A stretch of DNA of 64,000 bases, taken from positions 2,356,001-2,420,000 of the forward strand of contig JAPEUQ010000003.1 of assembly GCA_027946365.1 (NCBI GenBank), read 5' to 3'. Positions 1-10,831 of this stretch are shown one piece after another. The position numbers and the translations under genes were made by a program. The stretch's first letter is position 1. Each line of letters starts with the position of its first letter. The notes beneath the pieces are model-generated. The model was not told where the DNA came from. It saw only the letters and a list, made by a program, of their open reading frames with translations, and did no database searches. The DNA is from Kalmusia sp. IMI 367209 (Eukaryota > Ascomycota > Dothideomycetes > Pleosporales > Didymosphaeriaceae).

Positions 1-167
1 AATGAACGCACCTTCCTTGAAGCGTCAAAATGGTATAAGGAGTAAGGTGCTCCTAGAAAACCACTACTAAGAAATACTACGACTTCATCTCAATCTTCTT
101 TCGTTACCACATCCCCTTTTTACTTCTGCTCATATACGCGCCGCTTTTTGGTTCATCTCGGACAAGA

Positions 168-1307
168 ATGTCGCTACCACAGATCCTAGCCGAAGGAGTA
201 TTCGCGAAACTCCCTGTACTCGTAAATGCAGATACTTGTTCCGGCAGGACTTACATTGTCACTGGAGGGAATCATGGCCTCGGTCTAGAAACCGCACGGC
301 ATCTCGTTCGCAGCCAGGCAGCTCGCGTCATTCTCACTGTTCGAAATAATAAAGCAGGCGAGGAAGCCAAAACCGATATTGAACGCTCAACGGGCCGCAA
401 GGGAGTTATTGACCTCTGGCATCTCGACCTCGCTTCTTTCGACTCTGTAAAGGCTTTTGCGAACAAATTGTCTTCGGAAGTCGAGAGAATCGATGCATTT
501 GTAGCAAACGCTGGTGTCCAAATGGATAGGTGGGAAACGGCGGAAGGGAATGAACTGTCTATGACGGTCAATGTCATAAGCACCGTGCTGCTTAGCGTCC
601 TGATAATGCCAAAACTCGTGGAGATTGCAAAGAAATTTAACAATTCACCAAAGCTGGTTTACACAGGAAGTGCACTCGGATTTGTAGCAGAAAAAGAGTT
701 GGCCAAGAGCGGAGAGACCGATATTTTCAAAGGGCTTAACGATCAAAAGCGCGCAGATATGGACCAAAGGTATGTGCCTTCTTGACTATCTCCTGTGGGC
801 AAGAAATGTATATCTGACTTGTTCCTAAGGTACGCACTTACCAAGCTCGTCCAAATGTACGCTATCCGCGAACTTGCCGCTCTCTGTCCCGTCGATCGCA
901 CCGGTGTCACTATAAACATAATCGCTCCCGGACTATGTTCCACGGGCCTGGGTCACGATACAAGCACAAAGACACGGGCAATGGTGGCTGGGTTGAGGGC
1001 TGTGTTTGCTCGCACTGCTGAGCAGGGAAGTCGCACTATATTGCATGGTGTCGTGGCTGACACAGAAAGCCATGGGAGACTTTTATCTGGATGCAAGGTC
1101 AAAGAGTGAGTCTTGAACAGGACAATAGTCAACTTCGGACCGTTGTGCTAACAGCGCCGCAGATATTGGGTACCGAAATGGATGACTGATGCAGCTGGCC
1201 GAAAACTGCAGAAGCAGATCTGGAGCGAGCTTGTGGATATGATGGAGAAGGAGCAGCCTAGTTGTGTTTCGAAGCTTTCCTCAAGGATCGACGGCACGTC
1301 TGTGTAA
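168..1307 (+). CDS. Short-chain dehydrogenase/reductase (SDR), 340 aa, 3 exons
   Basis: NAD(P)-dependent oxidoreductase of the classical SDR family, closest in style to retinol dehydrogenase/WWOX-like fungal SDRs; the substrate cannot be told. Exons are 168-769, 830-1105 and 1163-1307, with introns of 60 and 57 bp, both GT-AG. The Rossmann motif TGGNHGLG is at residues 32-39 and the NAG motif at 114-116. The catalytic Y-x-x-x-K is Tyr202-Lys206, and the first intron falls just before that Tyr, so an unspliced reading loses the active site. There is no signal peptide or obvious membrane segment, which suggests a cytosolic enzyme. The length is normal for this subgroup. The start is the first ATG after a pyrimidine-rich leader. 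Family call is confident; the physiological role is unknown. Confidence 0.88.
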
Positions 1308-1878
1308 AGGAGATAAGGTGCATTCTCATGCATATGTCCTTCGTTCATAGTCGTCAAGTTGCCGCCGTATCTCTTTCTCCACGACCAGACTCTTAATAGA
1401 CTATTACGCAAGCAGATGTAACTCTAGCTGCATGAGATTCTGCCGTTATAACAGGCCTTATTTGCTTTTCTTCGCCTCAAGCTATGGTCGACCAGTCCTC
1501 TTCACGAGCAATCCATACTCCACTAGATGAATCGCTTAGCTAGCTGCATTTCGTGCATGTACAACCAGGACATAGTCTTAACGAAAAGGATTGTACGGAA
1601 ATTAATTGACCATACTGAGCAATGCCACTCATCCATATTTTATACGTGCCTGATAAAAGAAATACGGGAAACGAGAAGTAATGGCAGCACCTGCTACGCC
1701 TCGCTAGGATCTGCCTTGGCGGTCTTGGCAAGCGTCGTCATATGGCGCGTGAAACAGCATCAAGCCACAACTCATGCGCAACACCACCGCTTGAGGCAAC
1801 CATCACCCCGAAACAAGCCCAGTGTCTTTCCGTACTTCTTTTCAAGACTCCTCCACTAGGTGCTTCGCCATAACCAAC
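1308..1878. other. Intergenic, no gene seen
   Basis: This stretch holds the 3' flank of the SDR gene and the presumed promoter and 5' leader of the CUE-domain gene. Short open frames here show no recognisable domain or splice-linked continuation. Confidence 0.5.
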
Positions 1879-3414
1879 ATGTCTGAGAAACCAATAGGCG
1901 AGAAGGTGAGAAGCAACCCCGCATGCCCCTCGTCGTCCGGCCTCCGTTCATATACTCACGAGCTCCCCTTAGCCCACCAAGCCAGGCACAGGCTCAGGCG
2001 CCGAGTCGCCCACCACCGCCCGCGAACTTGACTTTGACGACGATAATGAGACCCCCGCTCCTGCCAGCGAGCAAGTCACATCTCCGCCGCCACCCTCCAA
2101 GTCGCCTAAGCCAGGCGTGCGCTTCTCAGACGATGCCACCGAAATCCCACCTCCAAAGCCGCCACGCCCAATGAGCCCACAGCAACAGTCATTGAATACG
2201 CTTATTGAAGCCTTCCCCAGCATTGACCCTATAACCGTCAAGGCAATGCTCGTATCTAGCAGGGGTGATCTCGAGTCTGCGTTTAACGGCTTGTTGAGTA
2301 CGTAGCTAGCAGCTTGATGCACCGCATAGAAGGCAGTCACTGACATGGACAGGCATGTCCGACCCGAACTTCAAGATCGAGGAAACCCCTCCGCCTCAGC
2401 CCCCGCGCCCACGCCCAACGCAGCCCCGCACTCAAGTCGAGCAGGACGAGATATATGCCCGTCAGCTGGCAGAGCACTACCAGAGCAATGATGGGGGATA
2501 TGGTTCACGCGCGAGAGGCGACCCTCCGCTTCCTCAACGGCGACAACAAAGTGGTCTAAAACCAAATGAGTTGCACGACGACGAAGGCCCGAGTTTCGAA
2601 GGTATATCTCTCAGATTACTTCTGTATTTCGTTGAGTTAACATGATCCAAGACGAAATAAAAGAAATCGGCCAAACTATCCAGGAAAGTTTTAATCAGAC
2701 GCGAGAGAACTTTTCCAAATTTTTTGGAAACATACGATCTAAGCTTGAAGGTGACGAGGAAACCTACGACAAATATGGCGATCAGGTAAACCGGCGACAA
2801 AATTTCGGACCATCGCAGTCGGATCAGCTCCATGGAATTCGCCGGTCCGCTGAAGCACGCCGCTCGGCCGACCGCGACCGCTACGATAGCGACAATCGCA
2901 TGCTGGGCGACGACTTTGAGGCTCTTGAGCTGAGAGACGACGAGAGTATGTCTTTACTGTATTCACCAAGACTATATGTGTACTGACTATAGGAACAGCT
3001 CCGGCCAACCAGAGGTCAAATCGCCCCCTTGCCAACCCCGACCTCTTCAAGCCCACGCCCGTCTCACCGCCCCAGAGTGGCCCCGTTGACGAAGTTGATG
3101 CGCTTTATCGGAACCCGTCCCCCAACGGCCAACAGACTGGCGTCACAGGCAACAAGTCAGGGGGAAAGAAGTGGCAGCCTTTGACCTCAATAGCACCCAA
3201 CCCCGAGTCTGACGAGCACGACCCGTTCAGCCTCGGCGACAGCGACGATGAGGATGCAAAGACCAAAGACATCAAGGCTGAGGATACAGAGCGGCTGAAG
3301 AAGGCGGCGGAGACTAAAGAGGCTACTTCAAGCGAACTGAAGCCTGCCGGACGCAGTGGCAGTGTGGGACAGATAGATGCGGCGGCGGAGGCTCTATTGA
3401 AGGACACAAAGTAG
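1879..3414 (+). CDS. CUE5: CUE-domain ubiquitin-binding protein, Cue5-like, 438 aa
   Basis: Likely ubiquitin-binding adaptor. In yeast, Cue5 links ubiquitinated cargo to Atg8 for selective autophagy. Five exons: 1879-1905, 1973-2297, 2353-2601, 2652-2945 and 2993-3414, with introns of 47-67 bp; the first exon codes only 9 residues. The CUE domain is at about residues 79-118, with the FP motif in AFPSID and the terminal GLL, both typical of ubiquitin-contacting CUE helices. The rest is proline-rich (PPPKPPRP and PPPQPPRPRP) and acidic, ending in an AAAEALLKDTK tail. Length is close to yeast Cue5 (about 411 aa). An Atg8-interacting motif was not pinned down. Domain call is strong; the Cue5 orthology is inferred from architecture. 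Confidence 0.85.
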
Positions 3415-4490
3415 GGGCTGGAGGAAGACGAGATTCGCTCGGTGGTTTTGCTACGCTACGGCCGGTTTATGAGGTAGGAATGGGAAGCATGGTTTGATTC
3501 CCCAATATTCTGAGAGAGATGATATGATACGATTGCATTGAATGGATATCGGGGGTCACGTCTTTGAAAGAGTTTGTTTTGATGTTTCAATGACGGATGA
3601 TGAGCGATGATCAAGGAAGGGAACTTTGGTGGCAGGTCCTTTGTAACATCCTTCTATTACACATAGATGATATGCCAAGAACATTTCAAGTTCCCTGGTT
3701 TCTTGCGGCAGTGTCGCCGATGAAATATGAGATGAGCTGCTGTAGGTACCGAATGGCATATCAAACTTGCTCGTGGGAGATGCGGATAGCAATGTGGTGT
3801 AGTCGAATGATTAGTAGTCTTCATTTACACGAGCTTTGTAATGAACATGTGCTTGTAGGACCCTACGCACTATCTCATATTGAATTTGGGTAGTGCGGCC
3901 GTCAAGTCTGAAGGCTAGGAGAACTTGCTTTGCTTATCCAACAGTGGGAAAGGATGAGCGTAGATTTAGGACGTATATTAGAAAGGCTAGGTAGAGGCCA
4001 TACGAGTGTTCTCCTAGCGCAGTATGAGTGCTATCATGGGATGATGAAGAATCCCGTGATCTGGGCGACGGAAATAAAAAGGTAGCGGATGGAATGCTTA
4101 TACCATGAAAATGATTGAATGACCGGCTGTGAATTGTCATTTTCCATGCTCTAGTTCTGTATCGTGTACTGTTTGCTAAGAGCTATGCTTTCTACACGAA
4201 ATCTAGGATATGTTCTACGTATCCGTTCCAGCGCGCGTAGTCTAACTCTGCATCGGTGCCGAATCCAATCACATCGCTAATGCCGCTTTGTTTGAATCTC
4301 AGAGCCTTGAACCAAGAACTACTGCGTTTTCCAACCTAACCTACAGCATCGTGTTACTGTTATCTCGAGAGGTGCGTGCAGCTGCTTGACGAACCTCGAA
4401 CTCTTTCACCATATTCTCTCAGAATTTCCTTGACTCCTATGAATGCTCCACTAACAGACGTCTTTCCTCCATAATTCACGCAATAGAGAA
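3415..4490. other. Convergent intergenic region, no gene seen
   Basis: Lies between the 3' ends of the CUE gene (plus) and the unknown minus-strand gene. It probably holds both 3' UTRs. The short open frames lack any family signature. Confidence 0.5.
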
Positions 4491-5401
4491 TCAAACACCC
4501 CCACCGTTTATATGACAAGCCAACTTATCGTGCACGAGCTCGAAATTGATGTCTCCTTCCGAAGTTGTGCATGCTGCGAGCAAGAGGGTCTTCGAGGGTC
4601 TTTCCAAAAAGGCATATTCGAAGACTACCTTGATCTCGATGTTCTTCTGGAAGCGAGGAATGATGGGCCGGAGAAACTGTAGGGTCTCATCTGTGTGGGA
4701 GTGTTAGTCAGTATACCTGATACATTTACTTGGGATTTTGTAGGGAGAGAACATGTACGTACCAATGGCTTCGTGAAGTTCGACGCGAGATGGTGACCAC
4801 ATATATCTCTGTTCTACCAATAAGATAATAGCGAAGTGAAAATTGTTCTTGACTTTGAAGGTGGGAGACAAGAGTTGGGCTATTTGAGACGATACGTGCG
4901 TGTCATAAGCCGCCTTGCCTGGATCAGCAAAAATAGACATGTATTGCACTGGCCATTCTAGCGTCAGTGCTGGAAGACGTATGTCTGCGGCAGTTACGCC
5001 ATGGCCGAAAAAGTCGGTGTTGAGAACCTTGCCGATGTTGCGCGGGTCGTGGATGAACAGGCCGGTGTAGATGCTGAAAAAGGTAGAGACTATCTCCTGC
5101 GCGACGCATGGCGGGGCGAGTGAGGCCTTCAAGAACCGGAGTGTGGCAGAGTTGTTGTTATTGAGCCGCTCATATATTGCGACCTTCTTTTGTGCGGGTG
5201 AGTTCAGACTTGGGAGGCCCACATGCAGCATTTCCGTGACCGTGGAGTCGTCAAGCAGGAAATTGTATGTAATGTCACGGATCTCGCGAGGGACGGTCTC
5301 ACGGAAGGCGGACAAGAAGTCGTGAAGTCTAGAAGCTTATTAGAGACGAGAGCCATGGGGAATTGAGGTAGTACATACTTCTCATCTGCGATGATGTTCA
5401 T
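4491..5401 (-). CDS. Conserved-looking hypothetical protein, 262 aa, 3 exons
   Basis: Function not recognised. Exons on the minus strand are 5379-5401, 4763-5328 and 4491-4690, with introns of 50 and 72 bp. Splicing joins IIADEK to LHDFLSAFRE, followed by VPREIRDITYNFLLDD, a segment resembling the LPxEIRxxIYxxLL motif that opens many uncharacterised dothideomycete proteins, some of them F-box-like. The last exon replaces an early stop and extends the protein to a GGGV end. I see no signal peptide or membrane segment. An upstream in-frame ATG at 5470 would add 23 residues (MGSALTELKS...), and which start is used is undecided. Splice phases agree across both introns, so the gene model is better supported than any function. 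Confidence 0.65.
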
Positions 5402-6959
5402 GGTGAGCGAGGAAATGGCCGCGTCTATGGTGTATTCGTACGATTTCAGCTCAGTCAGAGCAGAGCCCAAAAGTTGAGGGTGTGGGACGAGGGCACATAG
5501 TCAATCGGAAGCGGGGTGCCAACGAGTTCGCTATATACGCGTCGAGCACGCTAATTGAATACTTTCACCTGTCAAGGTAAGGTGTCTAGGCTGGAGTTGA
5601 GGTCGTAGAGTCGCTGAAGCAACTTGATAAGCTGCCGGTACATCGGCTTCCACCTACTACCCGCGTCATCAATTCTACCAGCCATTCTCACACTCCAAAC
5701 CCGGCATGTACAATCGCACATACTACCCGAATTCATAAAGCCTATACAAGCGTCTATCTCGCCTAACAGCTTCAAAATCCCATTTCTACCCTGTTATATA
5801 AATATAAAACTTCAGAATTTGGTATCAACTGGTTAGTGTGACGGGTAGGGTATGTCGAACTACGGTTCCAAGATGAGTACGACCGGAGTGTACGAGTTTC
5901 ATTGCGACTGCGGCCTGTTAGACCCGATGCAAATACACCATGTATCACTTATCGCGGGATCTGAACGAAAACAATCTCCTCGGAGGTTTTCAGCTTCGAC
6001 CTGGTGTAGTGAGGGCGGCACTACTAAACTAGAATTTCCTATTCTCGCGATTTTCTTTCTTTTGGTGGAGGTAGGGGATAGGAGTTGGTCGGGATCATGG
6101 CTGTGGATGGTGACAGGTGGTGATTATATAGCGGAGAGGAAAAGGACTATGCGTAAAGTATACTGCACTAGTGGCAAGCCTAGCCAAACGGAGCTACATG
6201 TTGCCGGAGTCTTGTCCTTTATTTCTCAATCTTCATTGTCTTCTAACTACTCATCCCCATGTCGCCTCTGACAAATTGGACGATTTATGTAACTTTCTCC
6301 TGGTTGAGATGTACAAAACGTACTTTTGACGAACATAGTCTTTGCCATGAAAAGCATGACGATCAATCAAGTTAACCTCTCAACGGAGATAGTCTCATTT
6401 GACGATTGTGTGGAGCATGTGCAAGTTATTACTGTTTAGCGTAGTGGTCTCTGTCGAGAAACCTATATGTCGCCAACAGGATCGTCGGTGTGATTGCTTC
6501 AGCCTCGTTGCCTGCATATAGCCTGTCATAGAATACTGTGCGTATCGAAGTTGGGTGTGAAAGCGAAACACGAACGCTGCAACCAAACAGGAAGCGAAGC
6601 CAAGAGCATAAGCTTTCAGCTGTGTCGCATAGGGCCACTACGTAGCCGGAATCTGACCAATCAAATTTTATGTGGACGCTCGAATTGCTTCTGCCAAATC
6701 CGCAGTTTAGGGGCCGAGAAATAATTATAAGGGGACGATCCTCAGTGTATTGCTGATGTTCGCATGCCGTAGGATCTTACTTTACTACAACTACTGAAGA
6801 TCAACATCGCCAAATCTTTTAGGTAAACGCCCAGCTAGAATCTCATCTTAAATATTATAAGGACTCAATTGAACCTCTCCGTCTCCAGGTTACAGTATTT
6901 CCTGCGTTGTTAGCCCATTGGGAAGTCGCTCGTTTTCTCGTTTTCCCCTATCATCAAAG
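5402..6959. other. Intergenic region upstream of GH17, no gene seen
   Basis: A divergent promoter region between the unknown minus-strand gene and GH17. A 139-codon open frame at 5852-6271 has no domain, no signal and no splice continuation, so it is not called. AT-rich ATTATAAGG-like elements occur at about 6723-6732 and 6849-6860; the second is about 105 bp upstream of the GH17 ATG and could serve as a TATA-like element. Confidence 0.4.
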
Positions 6960-8021
6960 ATGCGCTTCACTACAGCTGCTGTCGTAGTCGCATCAATCAG
7001 CAAAGTTCTTGCTCAGCAAGAAATTTACCTTGGTTTCAACTCTGGAGCGACGACCGATGACAATAAGGCGAAAACGCAAGCCGACTTCGAGAAGGAGTTC
7101 AATGCTCAGCAGAAACTCCAATTTTCGCCCGGCCTCTTCAACAGCGCAAGACTATACTCTAACATCCAACGATACACCACAGATACGCCCATCGAGGCCT
7201 TCGCCGCGGCGGTCTCCACGAACACAAAATTACTGCTAGGCATTTGGTGTTCCGAGGTGGACTCAATCGACAAGGAACTCGGTGCATTGAGCAAAACTAT
7301 TGACCAATATGGCAAAAACTTCACCGACCTTATTGTTGGTATATCTGTTGGGAGCGAAGACCTATATCGCGTCTCGGAAAGTGGCATAAAGAACAGCGCT
7401 GGCCCGGGTCAGGACGCCGACACCATCATCGGTTTCATCAAGGATACCCGCGATGCACTAAAAGACACTGCGCTTTCAAAGATCCCTGTAGGACATGTCG
7501 ATACCTGGACTGCGTGGGTAAACAAATCCAACAAAGCCGTGATCGAAGCTGTCGATTTTGTTGGAGCAGACATCTACCCATATTACGAAGACGACAAGGG
7601 CAACGACATTTCGAACGCGACAACCATCTTCGAGACTGCATTGAATGCCACCGAGAAGGCAGCGGGTGACACACCCGTCTGGATCACCGAGACCGGATGG
7701 CCAACAACGGGTCCGAAGTGGGGCCAGGCCCAGCCATCTGTCGACAACGCGAAGACATACTGGGACGAGATTGGATGTACATTATTCGGGAGGACGAACA
7801 CCTGGTACTATATACTTCGTGATTCGAATCCGGAGAACAAGATGAAATTTGGGGTGGATCCGGAATTGGACAGCAAAACCGCGTACAATCTGACGTGCCC
7901 AGCAAATTCTGGTGCACCAGCGTCTATCAATACCCAGCCATCTGCTGGTAGTATTTTGGCAACTCCTGGGGCAGGTGCGATCGCTCTGGGGTGGCTGATA
8001 GCATGTGTCTTTACTGCTTAG
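6960..8021 (+). CDS. GH17 glucan endo-1,3-beta-glucosidase, secreted, probably GPI-anchored, 353 aa
   Basis: Cell-wall beta-1,3-glucan hydrolase or remodelling enzyme of glycoside hydrolase family 17, related to the fungal EglC/Bgt group. Single exon. The chosen ATG at 6960 starts a good signal peptide (RFTTAAVVVASISKVLA, cleavage before QQ); an in-frame ATG at 6918 would bury it under 14 extra residues. The proton donor is probably Glu133 in VGSED and the nucleophile Glu244 in WITETGWPTTG, both hallmark GH17 positions. Several N-glycosylation sequons (NFT, NKS, NAT, NLT) are present. The C-terminus is a small-residue stretch followed by a hydrophobic tail (AIALGWLIACVFTA), as expected of a GPI signal. 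It should act at the plasma membrane and wall. Family call is confident. Confidence 0.92.
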   Translation: MRFTTAAVVVASISKVLAQQEIYLGFNSGATTDDNKAKTQADFEKEFNAQQKLQFSPGLFNSARLYSNIQRYTTDTPIEAFAAAVSTNTKLLLGIWCSEVDSIDKELGALSKTIDQYGKNFTDLIVGISVGSEDLYRVSESGIKNSAGPGQDADTIIGFIKDTRDALKDTALSKIPVGHVDTWTAWVNKSNKAVIEAVDFVGADIYPYYEDDKGNDISNATTIFETALNATEKAAGDTPVWITETGWPTTGPKWGQAQPSVDNAKTYWDEIGCTLFGRTNTWYYILRDSNPENKMKFGVDPELDSKTAYNLTCPANSGAPASINTQPSAGSILATPGAGAIALGWLIACVFTA

Positions 8022-8915
8022 ATGAAGCAGATACTGCAAGTTGTTCGCACGCCATTCATTTCTTTCTTAGCTACTACAGCCCCGGTTTTTTAAATGGTAC
8101 TAGGGTACAAACTCAAGGTCTCTTCATGGGTAGTGTTGTTCCGGAGTACATAATACACAATAAGGATATTTGTCCTATAAATGTAATGACAGCGTGAAAT
8201 GTGTTCTAAAAGCTCCCAATACGTGTGAAATTAAAGACATTGCTATGTGAGCAAATACTGAAACGACATGAAGAATACAAAGGTCTCGTTCAAACGGGCT
8301 CGTACGCCAAGACCAGTGTTGTGACCACATTGTGGAATATACATGTACTTTACATGTGTTTCAGAGAGTGGGGTTTCTCTGATCGACCAGGAAGCCCTAC
8401 AGATTGTACTAAAATCCTTTGACGGTACGATTCACCTCAGGTCTGAACCATGAGGTCACGCGTGAGTTGTACACACTTGGGTCGGTGAAAGGACCGGGTG
8501 CGGGTCTAGCTTGCTAGCGGTGTGCTGAACGCTGTACTGATAGCCGTTCCAAACAATGGTTTTAACATCCTATCTATGTGTCTAGCGGCTTTGGTATTTG
8601 GAGGAAGTTTGCTTTGGTCGAAAGAAGTTATGACAATGGACCCTTTTCCACTATCGCGGCAGCTGACCAAGAGTTAATGGAACCCTAATCTTAGCACCAT
8701 TGCTAAACCTCAGCTACGGATCGCAACCCCGCCTTACTCAGTAGTCGTGGAACAGCCACTTCGTCATCTTAGATCTCAAGCTCGTAATGACTCCTTAGGC
8801 ACTCATGAAAGGATGAGCATTCTCGGCTTTCTGATAATCTGATAGGTGCTACGAAAATATTTCATCCGTCTTCAAAAACGAATACACTGAAAAAGGAACG
8901 AATCTTGCCGCAGCC
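8022..8915. other. Intergenic, no gene seen
   Basis: 3' flank of GH17 and upstream flank of the small hydrophilic gene. No domain-bearing frame is visible. Confidence 0.45.
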
Positions 8916-9268
8916 ATGAATTCAGTCAAAGACGATTTAAAGCGGATGGCCGAAGGCCTCAACCCAGGCAGTTCTCAGCGGAAGAACATGGAAACGGGAA
9001 CACTGTCGTCTCCACATCCCAGTGATCCGAGCGTACAGTGGCACAAGCAAGCACAAGGCGGGCAGACTAATCCGAGTAAGCAATCGCTCCTCAATTGTCT
9101 CTGCTTTATGTAGTGAAATGGTAGAGTGACTGAGACGCTGAACTTAATGCTTTAGATACGAGCAATAAGTCGAGCAACACGAGTGAACAGATGATCAACC
9201 AGATCAGCGGCGACCAACAATTTGTAGAAGAAAATGAGGGTACAGCAAAAGCGACGAACATGAAGTAG
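8916..9268 (+). CDS. Small hydrophilic protein, 90 aa, 2 exons
   Basis: Function not recognised. Exons 8916-9075 and 9156-9268 flank an 80-bp intron (donor GTAAGC, acceptor TTTAG). Splicing restores the frame and adds a Ser/Asn/Gln-rich second half (NTSNKSSNTSEQMINQ). The N-terminus MNSVKDDLKRMAEGLNP is amphipathic, and the remainder is polar and probably disordered, without Cys or a signal peptide. Small soluble fungal proteins of this type are often linked to stress or conidiation, but nothing here proves that. It ends about 190 bp from the 3' end of the convergent 457-aa gene. Confidence 0.55.
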
Positions 9269-9457
9269 TTGAGAAAGGAAGTGAAGACTGAACGAGGATT
9301 ATCTAAAATTGAGACCATTGACATTGTATGTACTCATGGCAGCCACACAGTCAAATTGACATTCACGCTGAACATTACAATACCAACTTATGTGAAATCT
9401 CTAACGTTCGACTTGCCCGAATCGAACGCGATCCATCGAAATAAAAGCCAAAAATAT

Positions 9458-10831
9458 TCAGAGTCGCTGACGTTTCGCATCGTTACCTTGTGGCTCTTCA
9501 AAGCCCGGTCGTTTACCCAGATCATTATCAACGTCACTAAAAGCTCCGTCGTACTTGTCACATAGCCATTCCTGCGGCCAGCTTTCGGGTTGTACATGCG
9601 CCCCATACGCAAACGCATCACCCAACTGCGAAATCCCCTTGATCCCCATAGCAACATTGCCGTTAGCCTCACGATACGTCCTAAGCTCTTCCTCTGTCTT
9701 CTGCATCCTCTCTCTGTCCGCAAGCTGCCTCTTCCTGCGCTGATCATTCGACCCCTTCTGCGAATCCTTTTCCTTATCATAAGCCAGCGGGTGGTTTACA
9801 AGCAGCCTTATCTTCCAGTCTTCGTACAACACATCTTTGCAAGCGCGTTTGTTCCATGACAGCACTTTCACTACGTTGCATATGCGCTCTTCACATGTCG
9901 CTGTGCGATCCGGTCCGAGTGTATGGCTTGCTTTCAGGGCTTTATTGAAGTGAGCAGGGCCGCGGAAGCCGTTTTTGCAGCGGTCGATGAGCGCGGTGAA
10001 GATCTCGCGGCAGCAGGCTTCTATGAGGAGGGGGTCGAGGTATTCAGCAAGGAAGAGGCGGCGGTGATGCGAGTTCGGAGTGTCTTTCACATCTTCAGTG
10101 TTGGACATGGCGATGATGAGCTGGTCGACCCAGAATTCGGCATTGGTCTCTACGTTCGGAATGGTGTGGTCGATCTGTGGGTCCACGTAGGGTGGCTGGT
10201 AGACTTTGCGTCGGTAGTCTCGTGCTTGTTGCCATCGGTTTACAGGTGCGTGGACAGTAGCTTGTGGCGAGGGGCCTAAATGTGCAAAGTGGCTGTTTGC
10301 GGTGACGAGCACTTCTTGCCATTCAGCAGGGGCTTCGCTTATTGCAGGAGTGAGTAAATTGACCCTCTGAGGTGCATAGACCTCGTTGAGAATGTGGGGT
10401 TCTCCGAACGCCGACGTAGGTGGAGTTTGTGGGCTTTGAGGCTGCGTAGCGCAATTCTGTGATGAAGAAGTAAGTCGAGGGAAATGCACCGGACTTTGTT
10501 GCTCCGGCAGGGACGGTATCGAATAGCGATCCGAAGTCGTCCACTGGTGGTTGATCGATGGTCTTTTTGTGTTTGCTGGCAAGGTTGCGTGTGCAAATTC
10601 ACCCGAAGAAGCGAGACAAGCGTTTGACGTGTCCTGGAGGGGTACGTTCGAGAGGTATCTCGCGGGCGGACAAGAATCTGAAGATTTTCCTACAGACAGT
10701 GTCGGCAAGCGAAAATGTTCAAGGTCTAAGTATATGTAAGGCGATGTCTCTAAGGTAGCATCGCGAGGCTTACCTTTACCTGCCGTTTCAGTACTATTGT
10801 ATGGAATCTGGGAGAGATAGTCGTCGATCAT
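9458..10831 (-). CDS. Hypothetical protein with a conserved-looking C-terminal domain, 457 aa
   Basis: No named family recognised. Single exon. Residues 1-180 are low complexity (Ser/Pro/Gln-rich). From about residue 225 the protein becomes ordered: FWVDQLIIAMSNTEDVKD, then EYLDPLLIEACCREIFTALI, then ERICNVVKVLSWNKRACKDVLYEDWKIRLLVNHPLAYDKEKDSQK in pieces, and finally a basic coiled-coil-like segment (QRRKRQLADRERMQKTEEELRTY). The C-terminus ends in basic KRQRL, a possible nuclear signal. I have the impression of related dothideomycete proteins with the WNKR-CKDVLYEDW core, but cannot verify it. The start is the first ATG and no intron is needed. Confidence 0.75.
   Translation of the reverse strand: MIDDYLSQIPYNSTETAGKGKPRDATLETSPYIYLDLEHFRLPTLSVGKSSDSCPPARYLSNVPLQDTSNACLASSGEFAHATLPANTKRPSINHQWTTSDRYSIPSLPEQQSPVHFPRLTSSSQNCATQPQSPQTPPTSAFGEPHILNEVYAPQRVNLLTPAISEAPAEWQEVLVTANSHFAHLGPSPQATVHAPVNRWQQARDYRRKVYQPPYVDPQIDHTIPNVETNAEFWVDQLIIAMSNTEDVKDTPNSHHRRLFLAEYLDPLLIEACCREIFTALIDRCKNGFRGPAHFNKALKASHTLGPDRTATCEERICNVVKVLSWNKRACKDVLYEDWKIRLLVNHPLAYDKEKDSQKGSNDQRRKRQLADRERMQKTEEELRTYREANGNVAMGIKGISQLGDAFAYGAHVQPESWPQEWLCDKYDGAFSDVDNDLGKRPGFEEPQGNDAKRQRL

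Noticed and set aside
5852..6271. 139-codon plus-strand frame upstream of GH17
   Set aside because: No signal peptide, domain or splice continuation; lies in the probable promoter region.
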